From HyVt-443 sp964544655 (GTDB taxonomy: Bacteria; Pseudomonadota; Gammaproteobacteria; Chromatiales; Chromatiaceae): 64,000 nt of DNA. Positions 43,450-52,303 of this stretch are shown here, one piece after another (within the stretch, counting starts at the first letter, position 1; every line of letters begins with the position of its first letter). The position numbers and the translations under genes were made by a program. The stretch lies in NCBI GenBank assembly GCA_964544655.1, contig CAZJCM010000008.1, positions 13,940-77,939 of the forward strand. Reading direction: 5' to 3'. The notes below the pieces were generated by a model. That model had not been told where the DNA came from. It worked only from the letters and a program-made list of their open reading frames with translations, and did no database searches.

Positions 43450-44874
43450 ATGTGTAGAACAAGAGGTAATTTCTGTCGTTTCGCCCTCATCTTTCTGCTG
43501 ATTCTGGGAGTGCAGACGACCCATGCGGCAGATGACGCATTCCGTGTGATCGCCAGCATCAAGCCTGTTCACTCGATTCTGGCGGCTCTGATGAAGGGAG
43601 GGGACGAACCGGAACTGCTGGTCAAGGGGGCGGCGACGCCCTACGACTACCAGCTCACTGAAGAGCAGAAACAACACCTGGCCAAGGCCGATCTGGTGTT
43701 CTGGGTAGGCCCGGAACTGGAGGCCTTTCTGCAACGTCCGCTGGCCGAGCAGGTGCCGGGGCGTGAAGTGTACCAAGTGCTGGATGACCCCCGTCTGAAG
43801 GTGTTGCCGAGCCGCCAGGACGAAGCGAGACGGGATCCCTATTTTTGGCTGGATAGCCGCAACGGTCTGATTCTGATCGATGACCTGACCCGGATACTGA
43901 TGAATGCGGATCCGGTGCGCGCCCATCTGTATCGTCGTAACCGGGATGAGATCTTTCGCCGGGCTGCAGAGATGGACCGGGTGTTGGAATACGGCTATCG
44001 CGGGATGAAAGGGGGAGTGGTGTTGCTCTATCACGATACCCAGCTCTATTTCGAGCAGGCCTATGCCATGAAGGCGGGAATGGTGCTGATGCCACTGCCG
44101 CCCAGGCCGGTGGATGCCGGCCGGCTGCTGCAGGCCCGTGCTGCATTGGCTGAAGGAAAATTCAGCTGCGTATTGGCGGAGAGTGGCCTGCCGGAGAAGG
44201 AACTCTCACTGTTGACCGATGGCATCGAGGTCAATGTGGGTCTCCTGGACAGCCTGGGCACCCGGCTTGAGCCCGGCCCGGATCTCTACATCAAGCTGAT
44301 GGAATACAATACCGATGTGATACGTGACTGCGTGAAGCTGACCAAGGCGGATGCCGGGCAAGTGGAGGCGGAGCCCATTTCCACCGGGCAGATTGGTGGC
44401 CGCTTCCTGATGACCAGTCACAATGGGGCGCTGGTGACGGAGGATGACCTGCTAGGTCATTACAGCCTGCTCTATTTCGGTTACACCTTTTGCCCGGATA
44501 TCTGTCCCACATCCCTGCAGACCATCTCTCTGGCGTTGGATCAGCTGGGGGACAAGGCAAAGCAGATCCGACCCTATTTCATCACCATCGATCCGGAACG
44601 GGACACGGTGGAGAAGATGCGGAATTATGTGCAGTACTTCAATGATGATCTGATCGGTCTGGTGGGCAGTAAAGAGATGACTGATAGGATGGCAAAAGCG
44701 TACAAGGTGCGGTATGAGAAGGTGTTGGAAGAAGGTACGGATCCCGAACTCTACCTGATGGATCACACTGCCAGCGTTTATCTGATCGGCCCCGACGGTA
44801 AATTCATCACCAAGTTCGCCCATGGTATCACGCCCCAGGCGATGGCTCAGCGGCTGCGGGAGTATCTTAAATAG
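43450..44874 (+). CDS. Fusion of ZnuA/TroA-type metal-binding domain with SCO1/SenC domain
   Basis: 474 residues with a signal peptide (FALIFLLILGVQTTHA). Residues 30-290 follow the ZnuA-like zinc-binding lipoprotein family: VIASIKPVHSILAALMKGG, YHDTQLYFEQAY (His195). Two of the three canonical zinc His are replaced by Tyr: PYDYQL where PHDY is usual (Tyr65) and DPYFWLD where DPHIWL is usual (Tyr131). From about residue 315 is a SCO1/SenC thioredoxin fold with the copper CxxxC (FCPDICPTS, Cys348/352) and the copper His439 (LMDHTASVYLIG). I am sure of both domains; the joint function (periplasmic copper handling or cytochrome oxidase assembly) is inferred. Confidence 0.85.
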   Translation: MCRTRGNFCRFALIFLLILGVQTTHAADDAFRVIASIKPVHSILAALMKGGDEPELLVKGAATPYDYQLTEEQKQHLAKADLVFWVGPELEAFLQRPLAEQVPGREVYQVLDDPRLKVLPSRQDEARRDPYFWLDSRNGLILIDDLTRILMNADPVRAHLYRRNRDEIFRRAAEMDRVLEYGYRGMKGGVVLLYHDTQLYFEQAYAMKAGMVLMPLPPRPVDAGRLLQARAALAEGKFSCVLAESGLPEKELSLLTDGIEVNVGLLDSLGTRLEPGPDLYIKLMEYNTDVIRDCVKLTKADAGQVEAEPISTGQIGGRFLMTSHNGALVTEDDLLGHYSLLYFGYTFCPDICPTSLQTISLALDQLGDKAKQIRPYFITIDPERDTVEKMRNYVQYFNDDLIGLVGSKEMTDRMAKAYKVRYEKVLEEGTDPELYLMDHTASVYLIGPDGKFITKFAHGITPQAMAQRLREYLK

Positions 44875-44896
44875 GCGCTATGGCAAAACCTGGTAG

Positions 44897-44969
44897 AGGG
44901 GCGGCGCAAGGCTAACGGGGGCAGGTATCAGGCAGAGAACCTTGCCTGACCCCGTAGCGCTTCGCCCCT
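44897..44969. terminator. Long imperfect palindrome between convergent genes
   Basis: AGGGGCG, GCGC and CTAACGGGG on the left pair with CCCCGTAG, GCGC and CGCCCCT on the right, and the centre is CAGGCA-GAGAACCT-TGCCTG. About 73 bases. It ends at the SDR stop codon and begins 22 bases after the fusion gene stop, so it probably terminates both. Confidence 0.6.
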
Positions 44970-45737
44970 TCACCCCTGCGCTTGTGCGGTCGAATCCGGA
45001 CCGGCCTGGGCCTGGGCCTGGGTGGAAGGGATGTCGAATTTTCTTACATCCACATAACCGCCGCTGGGACGTGCCAGCAGGTGGGGAATGACCTCGGCCA
45101 GCAGCTTGCTTGCTTCACGCGGGGAGGGCATGGCCGGTGTGCCCCGGGCCGCCCGTAGCCGCTGCATGGTGGGATAGCGCTCGGCATCCGCCTCTTCGCA
45201 CAGATAATCCTGCATGGCGGTGTCCACCAGGCCGGGGGCCAGGGCCGTCAGGTGTGTCTCCCCGAACTCATGGGCGTAGAGTTGAATCAACATGTTGAGG
45301 GCAGCCTTGGACAGGGCGTAACACCCCCATCCACGATTGCTGTTGACGGCGGCGCCGGAGGAGATGGCCACTATCTGGTTTATCTGGATATCGCTCTCCA
45401 GCAGCCAGTCCAGGATCACCTTGTTCGACCAGGTGTTGATCTCCATCACCTGGCGAATCTCTTCCAGCGGTGTCTCATGCAGATCCCGGATCGGTCCCAG
45501 GATACCGGCATTGAGGATCACCAGATCCAGTGATGCCACACCTTGCAGCAGGTCGCCGAGGGCTACCGGAATGGCATCGAAGTCGGAGAGATCGCAGCGG
45601 ATGTCATGCACGTCTCCCGCAAGATCGGTGCCGCGGCGGCTGATGCCATAGATGCTCCAGCCCCGGTCGAGATATTCTTCACTGAGGCCGTGGCCCAGTC
45701 CGCTGCTGTTGCCGGTGATCAGTATCCGCTGTTTCAT
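44970..45737 (-). CDS. Short-chain dehydrogenase/reductase
   Basis: 255 residues from ATG at 45737. NAD(P)-binding ILITGNSSGLGHGLSEEYL, NAG motif VILNAGILGP and catalytic Ser/Tyr-x-x-x-Lys (AISSGAAVNSNRGWGCYALSKAAL) are present. The C-terminus is a repetitive Gln/Ala stretch (STQAQAQAGPDSTAQAQG). The substrate cannot be told. A palindromic repeat lies upstream. Confidence 0.85.
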   Translation of the reverse strand: MKQRILITGNSSGLGHGLSEEYLDRGWSIYGISRRGTDLAGDVHDIRCDLSDFDAIPVALGDLLQGVASLDLVILNAGILGPIRDLHETPLEEIRQVMEINTWSNKVILDWLLESDIQINQIVAISSGAAVNSNRGWGCYALSKAALNMLIQLYAHEFGETHLTALAPGLVDTAMQDYLCEEADAERYPTMQRLRAARGTPAMPSPREASKLLAEVIPHLLARPSGGYVDVRKFDIPSTQAQAQAGPDSTAQAQG

Positions 45738-45837
45738 GGTGTTCGGTTCCTCTACGGATAATTGAATAAGTTGTAACTTGGGTTTCGGGGGCCGTTGCAC
45801 TGGTCGGCGAGGGTTGCAGCTGTTCGAGGCACGCTGT

Positions 45838-45915
45838 GAATGCATCCCTGTAAGCTCAACTGCGGCATCCATGCCGCCGACGTTTCTTCCAGAAACACCC
45901 AGTATCAGGGACGTT
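45838..45915 (-). repeat. Nested palindromic repeat, copy C (partial)
   Basis: On this strand TGTTTCTGGAAGAAACG, then CGGCGGCATGGATGCCGC, matches copies A and D. The left side is degenerate and the long flanking arms are not clear. It lies in the 247-base gap between the SDR and kinase genes. Confidence 0.6.
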
Positions 45916-45984
45916 CTCGAAAAGTGCCGGTAATTTTTGATTGTACCTATTCTACTTTGACATCTTCACCCGAATCCAGATGCC

Positions 45985-47274
45985 TTACAGGGCGGAGGCG
46001 ATGAGGGAGGTCTTTTCCAGCCGCTCCGCCAGGGTGCGCAACAGTTCCTTGTTGAACTTGGTCTGCAGCGCGTCGGAGCCATCCTGCAGGGCACTGGTCA
46101 GTATCTTGATCACGGTCACATCGGTATTGCTCACCACGCTGGCGCTACGCGGGCGCTTCTTGCCGTGGATATAGGCCATTTCGCCGAAACACTGACCCGC
46201 CTCCACCATCCCCAACAGGGCATCTCCCTTCATGATCCGTGCGCCGCCGGAGGCGAGGACGAAGAACGAGCCACCGATCTTGCCTTCGCGCAAGAGTCTC
46301 TTGCCGCCAGGGAAGCGGTGCCACCTGGTGATACGCAACACCTCCCACAGCTCCACATCGGTGAAGTTGCGGAAGAAGTGGAGGCGTTTGAGGATATTGA
46401 ACTTGCGCGTGTCCGAGACATCGTCCCCCGGCAGCTCCAGCTGCTCGTGTACCCTGGCCAGCTCCTGGGCCATCTGTGCCCAGGTGGCGAAGCGCTGTTC
46501 CGGCTTCTTCTGCAGACAGCGGTAGACGATCTCCTGTACCGGCTGCGGAATGCCGGGGCGGGCCGTGTCCAGCGGCAACGGGTCCGAGTGGGTGATGCGT
46601 TGGATCAATTCATACTGGTTACCGCCGGCATACGGCAGACGCCCGCTCAACAGCTGATACATGACCACACCCAGGGAATAGATGTCCGCCTGGTGATTGA
46701 TGGTCTTGCCGCTGATCTGTTCCGGTGCCATGTAGCTGGGGGTTCCCACTGCCTCTAAAACCTGACTCAGTTCGGAGTCGGCCAGCAGGGCGCTGCCAAA
46801 ATCGCTCACCCGGATGTCGGTGCCGCCGGTGGTGAGCAGGTTGGCCGGCTTGATATCACGATGGATCAGTCCCTGCCGGTAGGCGTAGTCGAGGGCGTTG
46901 CAGCACTTGAAGATGATCTCCAGCACGCTGTCGATAGGCAGCAGTGTCTCCGGTCTGCAGTGGCGCTTGAGGTTGTCACCGTCCACATACTCCATGACGA
47001 TGTAGTGCATGTCCTTGTCGGTGCCGGCATCGAACACGCTGACGATATGGGGATGGCGCAGTTTTCCCGCCAGGCTCGCCTCATTGATGAACATCTTTTT
47101 GAAGCGGGCGCCATTGACCGGATCGGTGAAGAGATTCTGATGCGCGATCTTTACCGCTACGGATTGCCCGCTAAAGGGATCCTCGGCCAGATAGACCGAA
47201 CTGGTGGCACCACGGTCGATCAGCCTCTGGATACGGAATTTTCCGATATTGGTCCGGGTCAGCCCGTCAATCAT
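45985..47274 (-). CDS. Ser/Thr protein kinase with C-terminal cyclic-nucleotide-binding domain
   Basis: 429 residues from ATG at 47274 (overlaps the upstream gene by 8 bases; AGGAGCAGG precedes). The Hanks kinase has VAVKIAHQN (Lys), HRDIKPANLL, DFGSALL, a GTPSYMAPEQI activation segment and no membrane helix. A cNMP-binding/CAP-type domain follows from about residue 310 (LHFFRNFTDVELWEVL, GSFFVLASGGARIMKGD, GQCFGEMAYIHG). The phosphate-binding Arg of the cNMP pocket is not obvious, so ligand binding is uncertain. Domain order kinase then cNMP is unusual. Confidence 0.88.
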   Translation of the reverse strand: MIDGLTRTNIGKFRIQRLIDRGATSSVYLAEDPFSGQSVAVKIAHQNLFTDPVNGARFKKMFINEASLAGKLRHPHIVSVFDAGTDKDMHYIVMEYVDGDNLKRHCRPETLLPIDSVLEIIFKCCNALDYAYRQGLIHRDIKPANLLTTGGTDIRVSDFGSALLADSELSQVLEAVGTPSYMAPEQISGKTINHQADIYSLGVVMYQLLSGRLPYAGGNQYELIQRITHSDPLPLDTARPGIPQPVQEIVYRCLQKKPEQRFATWAQMAQELARVHEQLELPGDDVSDTRKFNILKRLHFFRNFTDVELWEVLRITRWHRFPGGKRLLREGKIGGSFFVLASGGARIMKGDALLGMVEAGQCFGEMAYIHGKKRPRSASVVSNTDVTVIKILTSALQDGSDALQTKFNKELLRTLAERLEKTSLIASAL

Positions 47275-48169
47275 CCTGCTCCTGTTCAAACGCCTTGCAC
47301 TGCTCGAGGAATTCGCGGGTGCTCTTCGGCATCGGCACCCGGGCCTCTGAAAGATAGGTGATCAGGGCAGTCCCTGCTTTGATCAGCTTCACGCCTTGAT
47401 CAATATGTTGACGCCTGACCGGGCTTTCCGTGCCGGTCAACTGAGGGGTGAAGCTCTCCACCGATTCCCGCAGGGCGATGAACGCGGGCCAGATATGGAA
47501 AAAAGCGCTATCGCTCTTCATTGTCTCCAGCTGTTGTCTGGCGGCGGCGGCGAGCGCGGTCAGTTGCTCCGGCAACTGCTGGAAGAGCGGGTCGCCGGCC
47601 AAGGCAGCGGTTAGCCGCTCTGCCACCTGATCCACATTGCGCATGGATTGGGCGATCTTGCGATAACGGGAGTCGAACACCTGGGCAATGGGTTGGGTGA
47701 AGGCCTTGAATGGTTCGCCCCAGAGCTCGTCGATCCCCTCCTGGCCGCTGTAATGGCGTACCTGCTTGCCCAGCTCCAGGGCTTGGCGGAAACAGCTGGA
47801 ACACTGTTTCATCAGTTCGTTGTCGCGGCTGATCTTTACCCCCTTCGCCTCCAGTTCCACGATGGCGGTGAATATGTCGGTGGCACGGTTGAACAGGGCG
47901 CCGGCGAGCATCGCCCCGTTGACCCGTTTGCGGGCCGGATCGGTCTCCCGTTCATAGGCGGCACGGGCCTCTTCCAGGCGCTCGCCCGGGGTGTTGATGC
48001 CGGATTCGGTATGGTGGAAGGTGCGCCGGGTAAGATGGTCGATCAGCCGTTTGCGTTCGGCCAGGGTGTCTTCCGGCGGCTGATAGTAACGGATCCAGTA
48101 GCCATCGTAATAGATGCACTCTTTGCCGTCGAAGTTCTGTCGCGTGCCGTTTTCAGGTGGTTTGGTCAT
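47267..48169 (-). CDS. Unknown protein coupled to the kinase gene
   Basis: 300 residues, helical and mostly soluble, without a signal peptide or recognised motif. The middle has an acidic helix run (IDQGVKLIKAGTALITYL) and a CSSC pair (KQCSSCFRQALE). Its stop overlaps the kinase start, so translation is coupled and a kinase substrate, partner or sensor is plausible by context only. Confidence 0.6.
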   Translation of the reverse strand: MTKPPENGTRQNFDGKECIYYDGYWIRYYQPPEDTLAERKRLIDHLTRRTFHHTESGINTPGERLEEARAAYERETDPARKRVNGAMLAGALFNRATDIFTAIVELEAKGVKISRDNELMKQCSSCFRQALELGKQVRHYSGQEGIDELWGEPFKAFTQPIAQVFDSRYRKIAQSMRNVDQVAERLTAALAGDPLFQQLPEQLTALAAAARQQLETMKSDSAFFHIWPAFIALRESVESFTPQLTGTESPVRRQHIDQGVKLIKAGTALITYLSEARVPMPKSTREFLEQCKAFEQEQDD

Positions 48170-48234
48170 GATGCTGACGAGGCCGGTACATTGAGGCGGC
48201 GGATATCATATTTCATCCGGGGTCACTGCTCCAG

Positions 48235-48717
48235 TCAGCTCTCGAAACAGTGTTTTTCGGCCTTCTGATATCGCAGCCACTCGATCCGGTTCTCGCTTGG
48301 GATGATCCGTTTCTGCTCCCGGTAACCAAGGTAGTAGTCATAGACCGGAAACAGCAGGAACGGGCTGGCGACCGTGGTCCCGAGGGTGATGGCCGCCCCC
48401 TGATATGGGTTTTCGAAGAACCCCGGTCGGTAGCTGTAGGTGAGCGGCAGCAGGGCACGTATCTCCTTGTCCAGTTGGGCGCAGCTGAGGTTGGAATCAT
48501 CCTTGTGCGCTGCCGGCGCTACCGGCGCACGGTAGAAATCCGCCGCCATCGGGGCGGAGCAGAGTGTGCTGAGGATGAGTATCGGCAACAAGCGCCTGGC
48601 CGGCCCTATCGATTTGCCGCCGTCACGGGATGCTGATCTCTCCGGCAGGGGGGAATGCCTCCCTGTTGGGAGGGACTTGGCGCTCATGATCGGTGAAAAA
48701 TGGTGTGTCAGGCCCAT
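48235..48717 (-). CDS. Unknown exported or membrane-associated protein
   Basis: 160 residues from ATG at 48717, with GGAGG five bases upstream. A basic N-terminal region precedes a hydrophobic stretch (RLLPILILSTLCSAPMA) that could be a signal peptide if translation starts later or a membrane anchor. Another hydrophobic segment is TVASPFLLFPVYDYYLG. One Cys pair. It precedes the kinase operon and is separated from it by 66 bases; linkage is not proven. Confidence 0.5.
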   Translation of the reverse strand: MGLTHHFSPIMSAKSLPTGRHSPLPERSASRDGGKSIGPARRLLPILILSTLCSAPMAADFYRAPVAPAAHKDDSNLSCAQLDKEIRALLPLTYSYRPGFFENPYQGAAITLGTTVASPFLLFPVYDYYLGYREQKRIIPSENRIEWLRYQKAEKHCFES

Positions 48718-48759
48718 AGTGTCCTCCATGTTGCTGGAGATAGCGGCAGGCGGGCGGGA

Positions 48760-50709
48760 TTATTGAAGTTCCTCCCGGTTGCTGAACTGTTCCAGGGCCT
48801 CAGGATTTGCCAATGCCTCCAGATTTTTCACCGGCCGCCCATGTACCACTTCACGCACCGCCAGCTCAACGATCTTGCCGCTCTTGGTCCGGGGGATGTC
48901 ACTGACCTGGACGATGCGGGCAGGTACGTGGCGGGGCGTGGTGTTGGCCCTGATCTGCTGTTTTATCCGCTCTCGCAGTGCATCATCCAGTACCTCCTGC
49001 TCGCGCAGGCGAACGAACAGGACTACGCGCACATCGTGATCCCATTCCTGGCCGATGACCAGGCTTTCCAGCACTTCATCCAGCTGCTCCACCTGTCGGT
49101 AGATCTCCGCCGTACCGATGCGCACGCCGCCGGGATTGAGTACCGCATCGGAACGGCCATAGATGATCAGGCCACTGTTTTCGGTCAGCTCCACGTAGTC
49201 GCCATGGCACCAGACGTTGGGGAAGCGAGTGAAATAGGCGGCGTGATACTTTTCGTCGTCCGGGTCGTTCCAGAATCCGACCGGCATGGACGGGAAGGGT
49301 GCGGTACAGACCAGTTCCCCCTTTTCCCCGCGCACCGCCTCACCCTGATCGTTCCACACCTCCACCCGCATGCCCAGGCCGCGGCACTGCAATTCGCCAC
49401 GATGCACCGGCAGTACCGGGTTGCCCAGGGCGAAGCAGGAGATGATATCGGTGCCGCCAGAGATAGAGGCGAGGCAGAGATCCTGCTTGATCTGGGTATA
49501 GACGTAGTCGAACGCCTCCGGCACCAGTGGTGAACCGGTGGAGCAGAGGGTCTGGACGCTCTCCAGGTCGTGTCTCTTTCCCGGCTGCAGTCCGGCTTTG
49601 TTCAGGGCATCGATATACTTGGCCGAGGTGCCGAACAGGGTGATCCGCTCCTGCTCGGCATATTCGAACAGTGTATAGCCGTCGGGATAGAACGGGGAGC
49701 CGTCGTAGAGCAGCAGGGTGGCCTCGGCAGCCAGCCCGGAGGCCAGCCAGTTCCACATCATCCAGCCACAGGTAGTGAAGTAAAAGATGCGGTCGCCTGG
49801 TTTGATATCACAATGCAGACGGTGCTCCTTGAGGTGTTGCAGCAGGGTGCCACCGGCCCCATGCACGATGCACTTGGGCACCCCGGTGGTGCCGGATGAG
49901 AACATGATATAGAGCGGATGGTCGAACGGGAGCCGGGTGAATGCGATCTCTTGCGCCGTAAAGGGGGCGGTGAAGGCCGCCAGGGTTGTGGCGTTGTCGA
50001 TGCCATCCAATGAAAACGTATCCCGGCTGTAAGGGACCACAACCACCCGCTCCAGGGTGGGCAGGCGTTGTGCGATCTGCCGCAGCTTGTCCAGGGCGTC
50101 GAACTGCTTGCCGTTGTAGAAATAGCCGTCAGCCGCGATCAGCAGGCGGGGCTCGATCTGGCCAAAGCGGTCTACCACCCCATTGACGCCAAAATCCGGT
50201 GAGCAGGAGGACCAGATGGCGCCGATACTGCTGGTGGCAAGCATGGCGACTAGGGTTTCCGGCAGGTTGGGCATGTAGCCGGCGACCCGGTCCCCCTCCC
50301 GGATGCCCATATCGCGCAGCGCCTGGGCCAGACAAGAGACCTGGTCGTAGAGTTCACGCCAGCTCAGGCGGCGGCGGACCCGGTCTTCGCCACGGAACAG
50401 AATGGCATCCGTCTCATCACGCCGGCGCAGCAGATTTTCCGCGAAATTGAGCCGTGCCTGAGGGAACCAGCGGGCGCCGGGCATGCGCTCGCCATGTCGC
50501 AATATCTCATCGCCACGGCTCTCTGCGATGACCTTGCCGTCATCCCATACCCCAGACCAGAAGGCCTCCGGTTCTTCCAGTGACCAACGATAGAGTTCAT
50601 GATAGTCCGGCAGCCGGACGCTGTGCTGTTGCGCCATGCGCCGGCGGAAGGCGGTGATATTGCTGTTTTCGATGCTTTCCTGACTTGGCTGCCACATTAC
50701 CTCGGACAT
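48760..50709 (-). CDS. aacS: Acetoacetyl-CoA synthetase
   Basis: 649 residues. ANL-superfamily motifs: A3 P-loop FSSGTTGVPKCIVHGAGG, A5 CSTGSPLVPEAF, A7 GDYVELTENSGL and the C-terminal Lys region PRTKSGKIVE. WQPSQESIENSNITAFRRRM at the N-terminus and MMWNWLASGLAAEATLLLYDGSP are AacS-specific. Converts acetoacetate to acetoacetyl-CoA with ATP. Role here may be PHB or ketone-body use. Start is ATG with GGAGAGC upstream. Confidence 0.93.
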   Translation of the reverse strand: MSEVMWQPSQESIENSNITAFRRRMAQQHSVRLPDYHELYRWSLEEPEAFWSGVWDDGKVIAESRGDEILRHGERMPGARWFPQARLNFAENLLRRRDETDAILFRGEDRVRRRLSWRELYDQVSCLAQALRDMGIREGDRVAGYMPNLPETLVAMLATSSIGAIWSSCSPDFGVNGVVDRFGQIEPRLLIAADGYFYNGKQFDALDKLRQIAQRLPTLERVVVVPYSRDTFSLDGIDNATTLAAFTAPFTAQEIAFTRLPFDHPLYIMFSSGTTGVPKCIVHGAGGTLLQHLKEHRLHCDIKPGDRIFYFTTCGWMMWNWLASGLAAEATLLLYDGSPFYPDGYTLFEYAEQERITLFGTSAKYIDALNKAGLQPGKRHDLESVQTLCSTGSPLVPEAFDYVYTQIKQDLCLASISGGTDIISCFALGNPVLPVHRGELQCRGLGMRVEVWNDQGEAVRGEKGELVCTAPFPSMPVGFWNDPDDEKYHAAYFTRFPNVWCHGDYVELTENSGLIIYGRSDAVLNPGGVRIGTAEIYRQVEQLDEVLESLVIGQEWDHDVRVVLFVRLREQEVLDDALRERIKQQIRANTTPRHVPARIVQVSDIPRTKSGKIVELAVREVVHGRPVKNLEALANPEALEQFSNREELQ

Positions 50710-51064
50710 ACTGCTCTCCGGCTGATTGAAGGTTGACGTCGACCGCTGATTCGGTTCCCTGAAAGTAACGATTCAGCCTGTTGTGCATGGCGCGGCCGTT
50801 TTGGGGTCTGCATGTCGGAATGCCGATCATCCCTGGTCAACCTGAATGGTTACAATGGAATGCGGATGAATATAGCATCCCACCACACAAGCGCAAGATG
50901 ACACCATGCTTACCGCCCGTCGCAGGTCAGCTGCATCGGGATTTACGGCGTCCCCGTCAGCCATTCGCCGTTATGCGGGCATATCCCACGACCATTTTAA
51001 TAGCGTAAAATTTCTTTCGTACATTTGAATGGTGGCAGCGCCGCCCTTACAACAGGTCAGTGAT
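50710..51064. other. Intergenic region between aacS and yqcC
   Basis: 355 bases without a coding sequence. TAGCGTAAAATTTC near 51001 may be a -10 region for yqcC. No inverted repeat of note. Confidence 0.35.
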
Positions 51065-51388
51065 ATGCAGCATGATGAGGTCGAACGGGTGGTAGCCGCC
51101 ATGGAGTGGCAGATGCGGGCGTTGGGTATCTGGTCGGATGAGGCCCCTTCCGCCCAGGCCCTCGCCAGCACGGCACCCTTTTGTTATGACACACTACAGT
51201 TCGATCAGTGGCTGCAGTGGGTCTTTCTGCCGCGGATCCGGGCGCTGCTCGAGCAGGGCTCGCAGCTGCCGGGAAAGAGTGATATTGCTCCGCTGGCTGA
51301 GGTCTGGTTCATCGAGCAGGAGATGGCGGAAGAGGCTGAGGAGTTGGTGCAATTGATCAGGGATTTCGATCGATTGCTTTCCCCATGA
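51065..51388 (+). CDS. yqcC: YqcC-family protein (DUF446)
   Basis: 107 residues from ATG at 51065, which follows CAGG; ATG at 51029 is an alternative. Family pattern: MEWQMRALGIWSDEAPS, YDTLQFDQWLQWVFLPRI and the helix IEQEMAEEAEELVQLIRDFD. In gammaproteobacteria it lies near truC/yqcB, but not here. Function unknown. Confidence 0.85.
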   Translation: MQHDEVERVVAAMEWQMRALGIWSDEAPSAQALASTAPFCYDTLQFDQWLQWVFLPRIRALLEQGSQLPGKSDIAPLAEVWFIEQEMAEEAEELVQLIRDFDRLLSP

Positions 51389-51425
51389 TGCCCCGGGCTA
51401 TGCGGGTCATTCCTGCGCCGGGGGC

Positions 51426-52037
51426 TTAGTGATAGCGCCGCATCTGTCCCACCAGCACCCCCTGGATCTGCACCTGGTCCGGTGAGAACTGCATGGGTTT
51501 CATGTTGGCATTGGCGGGGTGCAGGATCACGCGCCCGGGTTTCTGTTCGATCCGTTTCAGCGTGGCGTCGGTTCCATCGATCAGGGCGACGACGATTTCA
51601 CCATTTCGGGCCTGGTTGCGCTGCTCGATGACGATGTGATCACCATCGAAAATTCCGTCCTCGATCATCGAGTCTCCCCGTACCTGCAGCACATAGCAGG
51701 GGCGGCTGGTGCGCAGAAAGTCGGGCACTTGGATTCGTTCCTGGTGCTCGATGGCCTCGATCGGCTGGCCGGCGGCGATGTAGCCGAGCATCGGCAGACT
51801 CTCGCTGTCTTCTGCTGTCGTCTGCCGGGCCAGGCGGATACCGCGACGCTGATTGTTCATCGGCTCCACCAGACCGGCCGCAATCAGGGCCTGAATCTGT
51901 TTGTGCAGTGAGCCCTTGGAACTGAGGCCCAAGGCGGTGCAGAGCTCGTCCAGGGTTGGCGGGTGGGGGAATTCAGCCTGGTGATCCAGCAGATAACGAT
52001 AGATCTCCTGCTGCCGGCGGGTTAGAGGTTGTTGCAT
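51426..52037 (-). CDS. lexA: LexA repressor
   Basis: 203 residues. An N-terminal winged helix (LTRRQQEIYRYLLDHQ) and linker cleavage site Ala89-Gly90 (YIAAGQPI), with catalytic Ser123 (GDSMIEDGIF) and Lys161 (ATLKRIE). Represses SOS genes and autocleaves with RecA. The divergent region has a direct repeat, GTTC-N7-GTTC, of the alphaproteobacterial LexA-box form; I found no CTGT-N8-ACAG site there. This suggests a non-enteric LexA specificity. Confidence 0.94.
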   Translation of the reverse strand: MQQPLTRRQQEIYRYLLDHQAEFPHPPTLDELCTALGLSSKGSLHKQIQALIAAGLVEPMNNQRRGIRLARQTTAEDSESLPMLGYIAAGQPIEAIEHQERIQVPDFLRTSRPCYVLQVRGDSMIEDGIFDGDHIVIEQRNQARNGEIVVALIDGTDATLKRIEQKPGRVILHPANANMKPMQFSPDQVQIQGVLVGQMRRYH

Positions 52038-52055
52038 ACTGATCGCTTCCCGTGT

Positions 52056-52070
52056 GTTCTATGCAGGTTC
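52056..52070. promoter_or_regulatory. Putative LexA box, direct-repeat type
   Basis: GTTCTATGCAGGTTC: GTTC at 52056-52059 and again at 52067-52070, separated by 7 bases. It lies 18 bases from the lexA start and 34 from the start of a divergent small gene. The alphaproteobacterial consensus is GTTC-N7-GTTC. Confidence 0.55.
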
Positions 52071-52103
52071 TATTATAGCCTCTGCATTGGCAGGAAGCCA
52101 GTC

Positions 52104-52302
52104 ATGGCCTTGTTCAAAGCGCTTCGTTCGTTATTATCAGGACGGGACGCAGGTGGTTCCGGTGGAATCGGAGGATCGACGCCGGATACAGCTGCCGGCG
52201 GCGGATCTGCGTCGTTTCAATGCAGAAAACGGGACTCGAGGGAGATTGGAGCCGACCCTGGATGATGACAGTAAGTCGTTGGAAGCAGGTAAAACAGGCT
52301 GA
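52104..52302 (+). pseudogene. Small gene with apparent frameshift, divergent from lexA
   Basis: ATG at 52104 has GGAAG at the right distance and reads MALFKALRSLL, after which the frame becomes Gly/Ser-rich and non-coding-like. A second frame, entered near 52135, reads VRYYQDGTQVVPVESEDRRR, continues RIQLPAADLRRFNAENGT and then a stop at 52302. Codon use in that second frame is much more gene-like (CAG, CTG, GAG rich). A single frameshift would join them into about 66 residues. Either the gene is broken or there is a base error. Function unknown; SOS control is inferred from the shared upstream box. Confidence 0.4.
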
Positions 52303-52303
52303 C

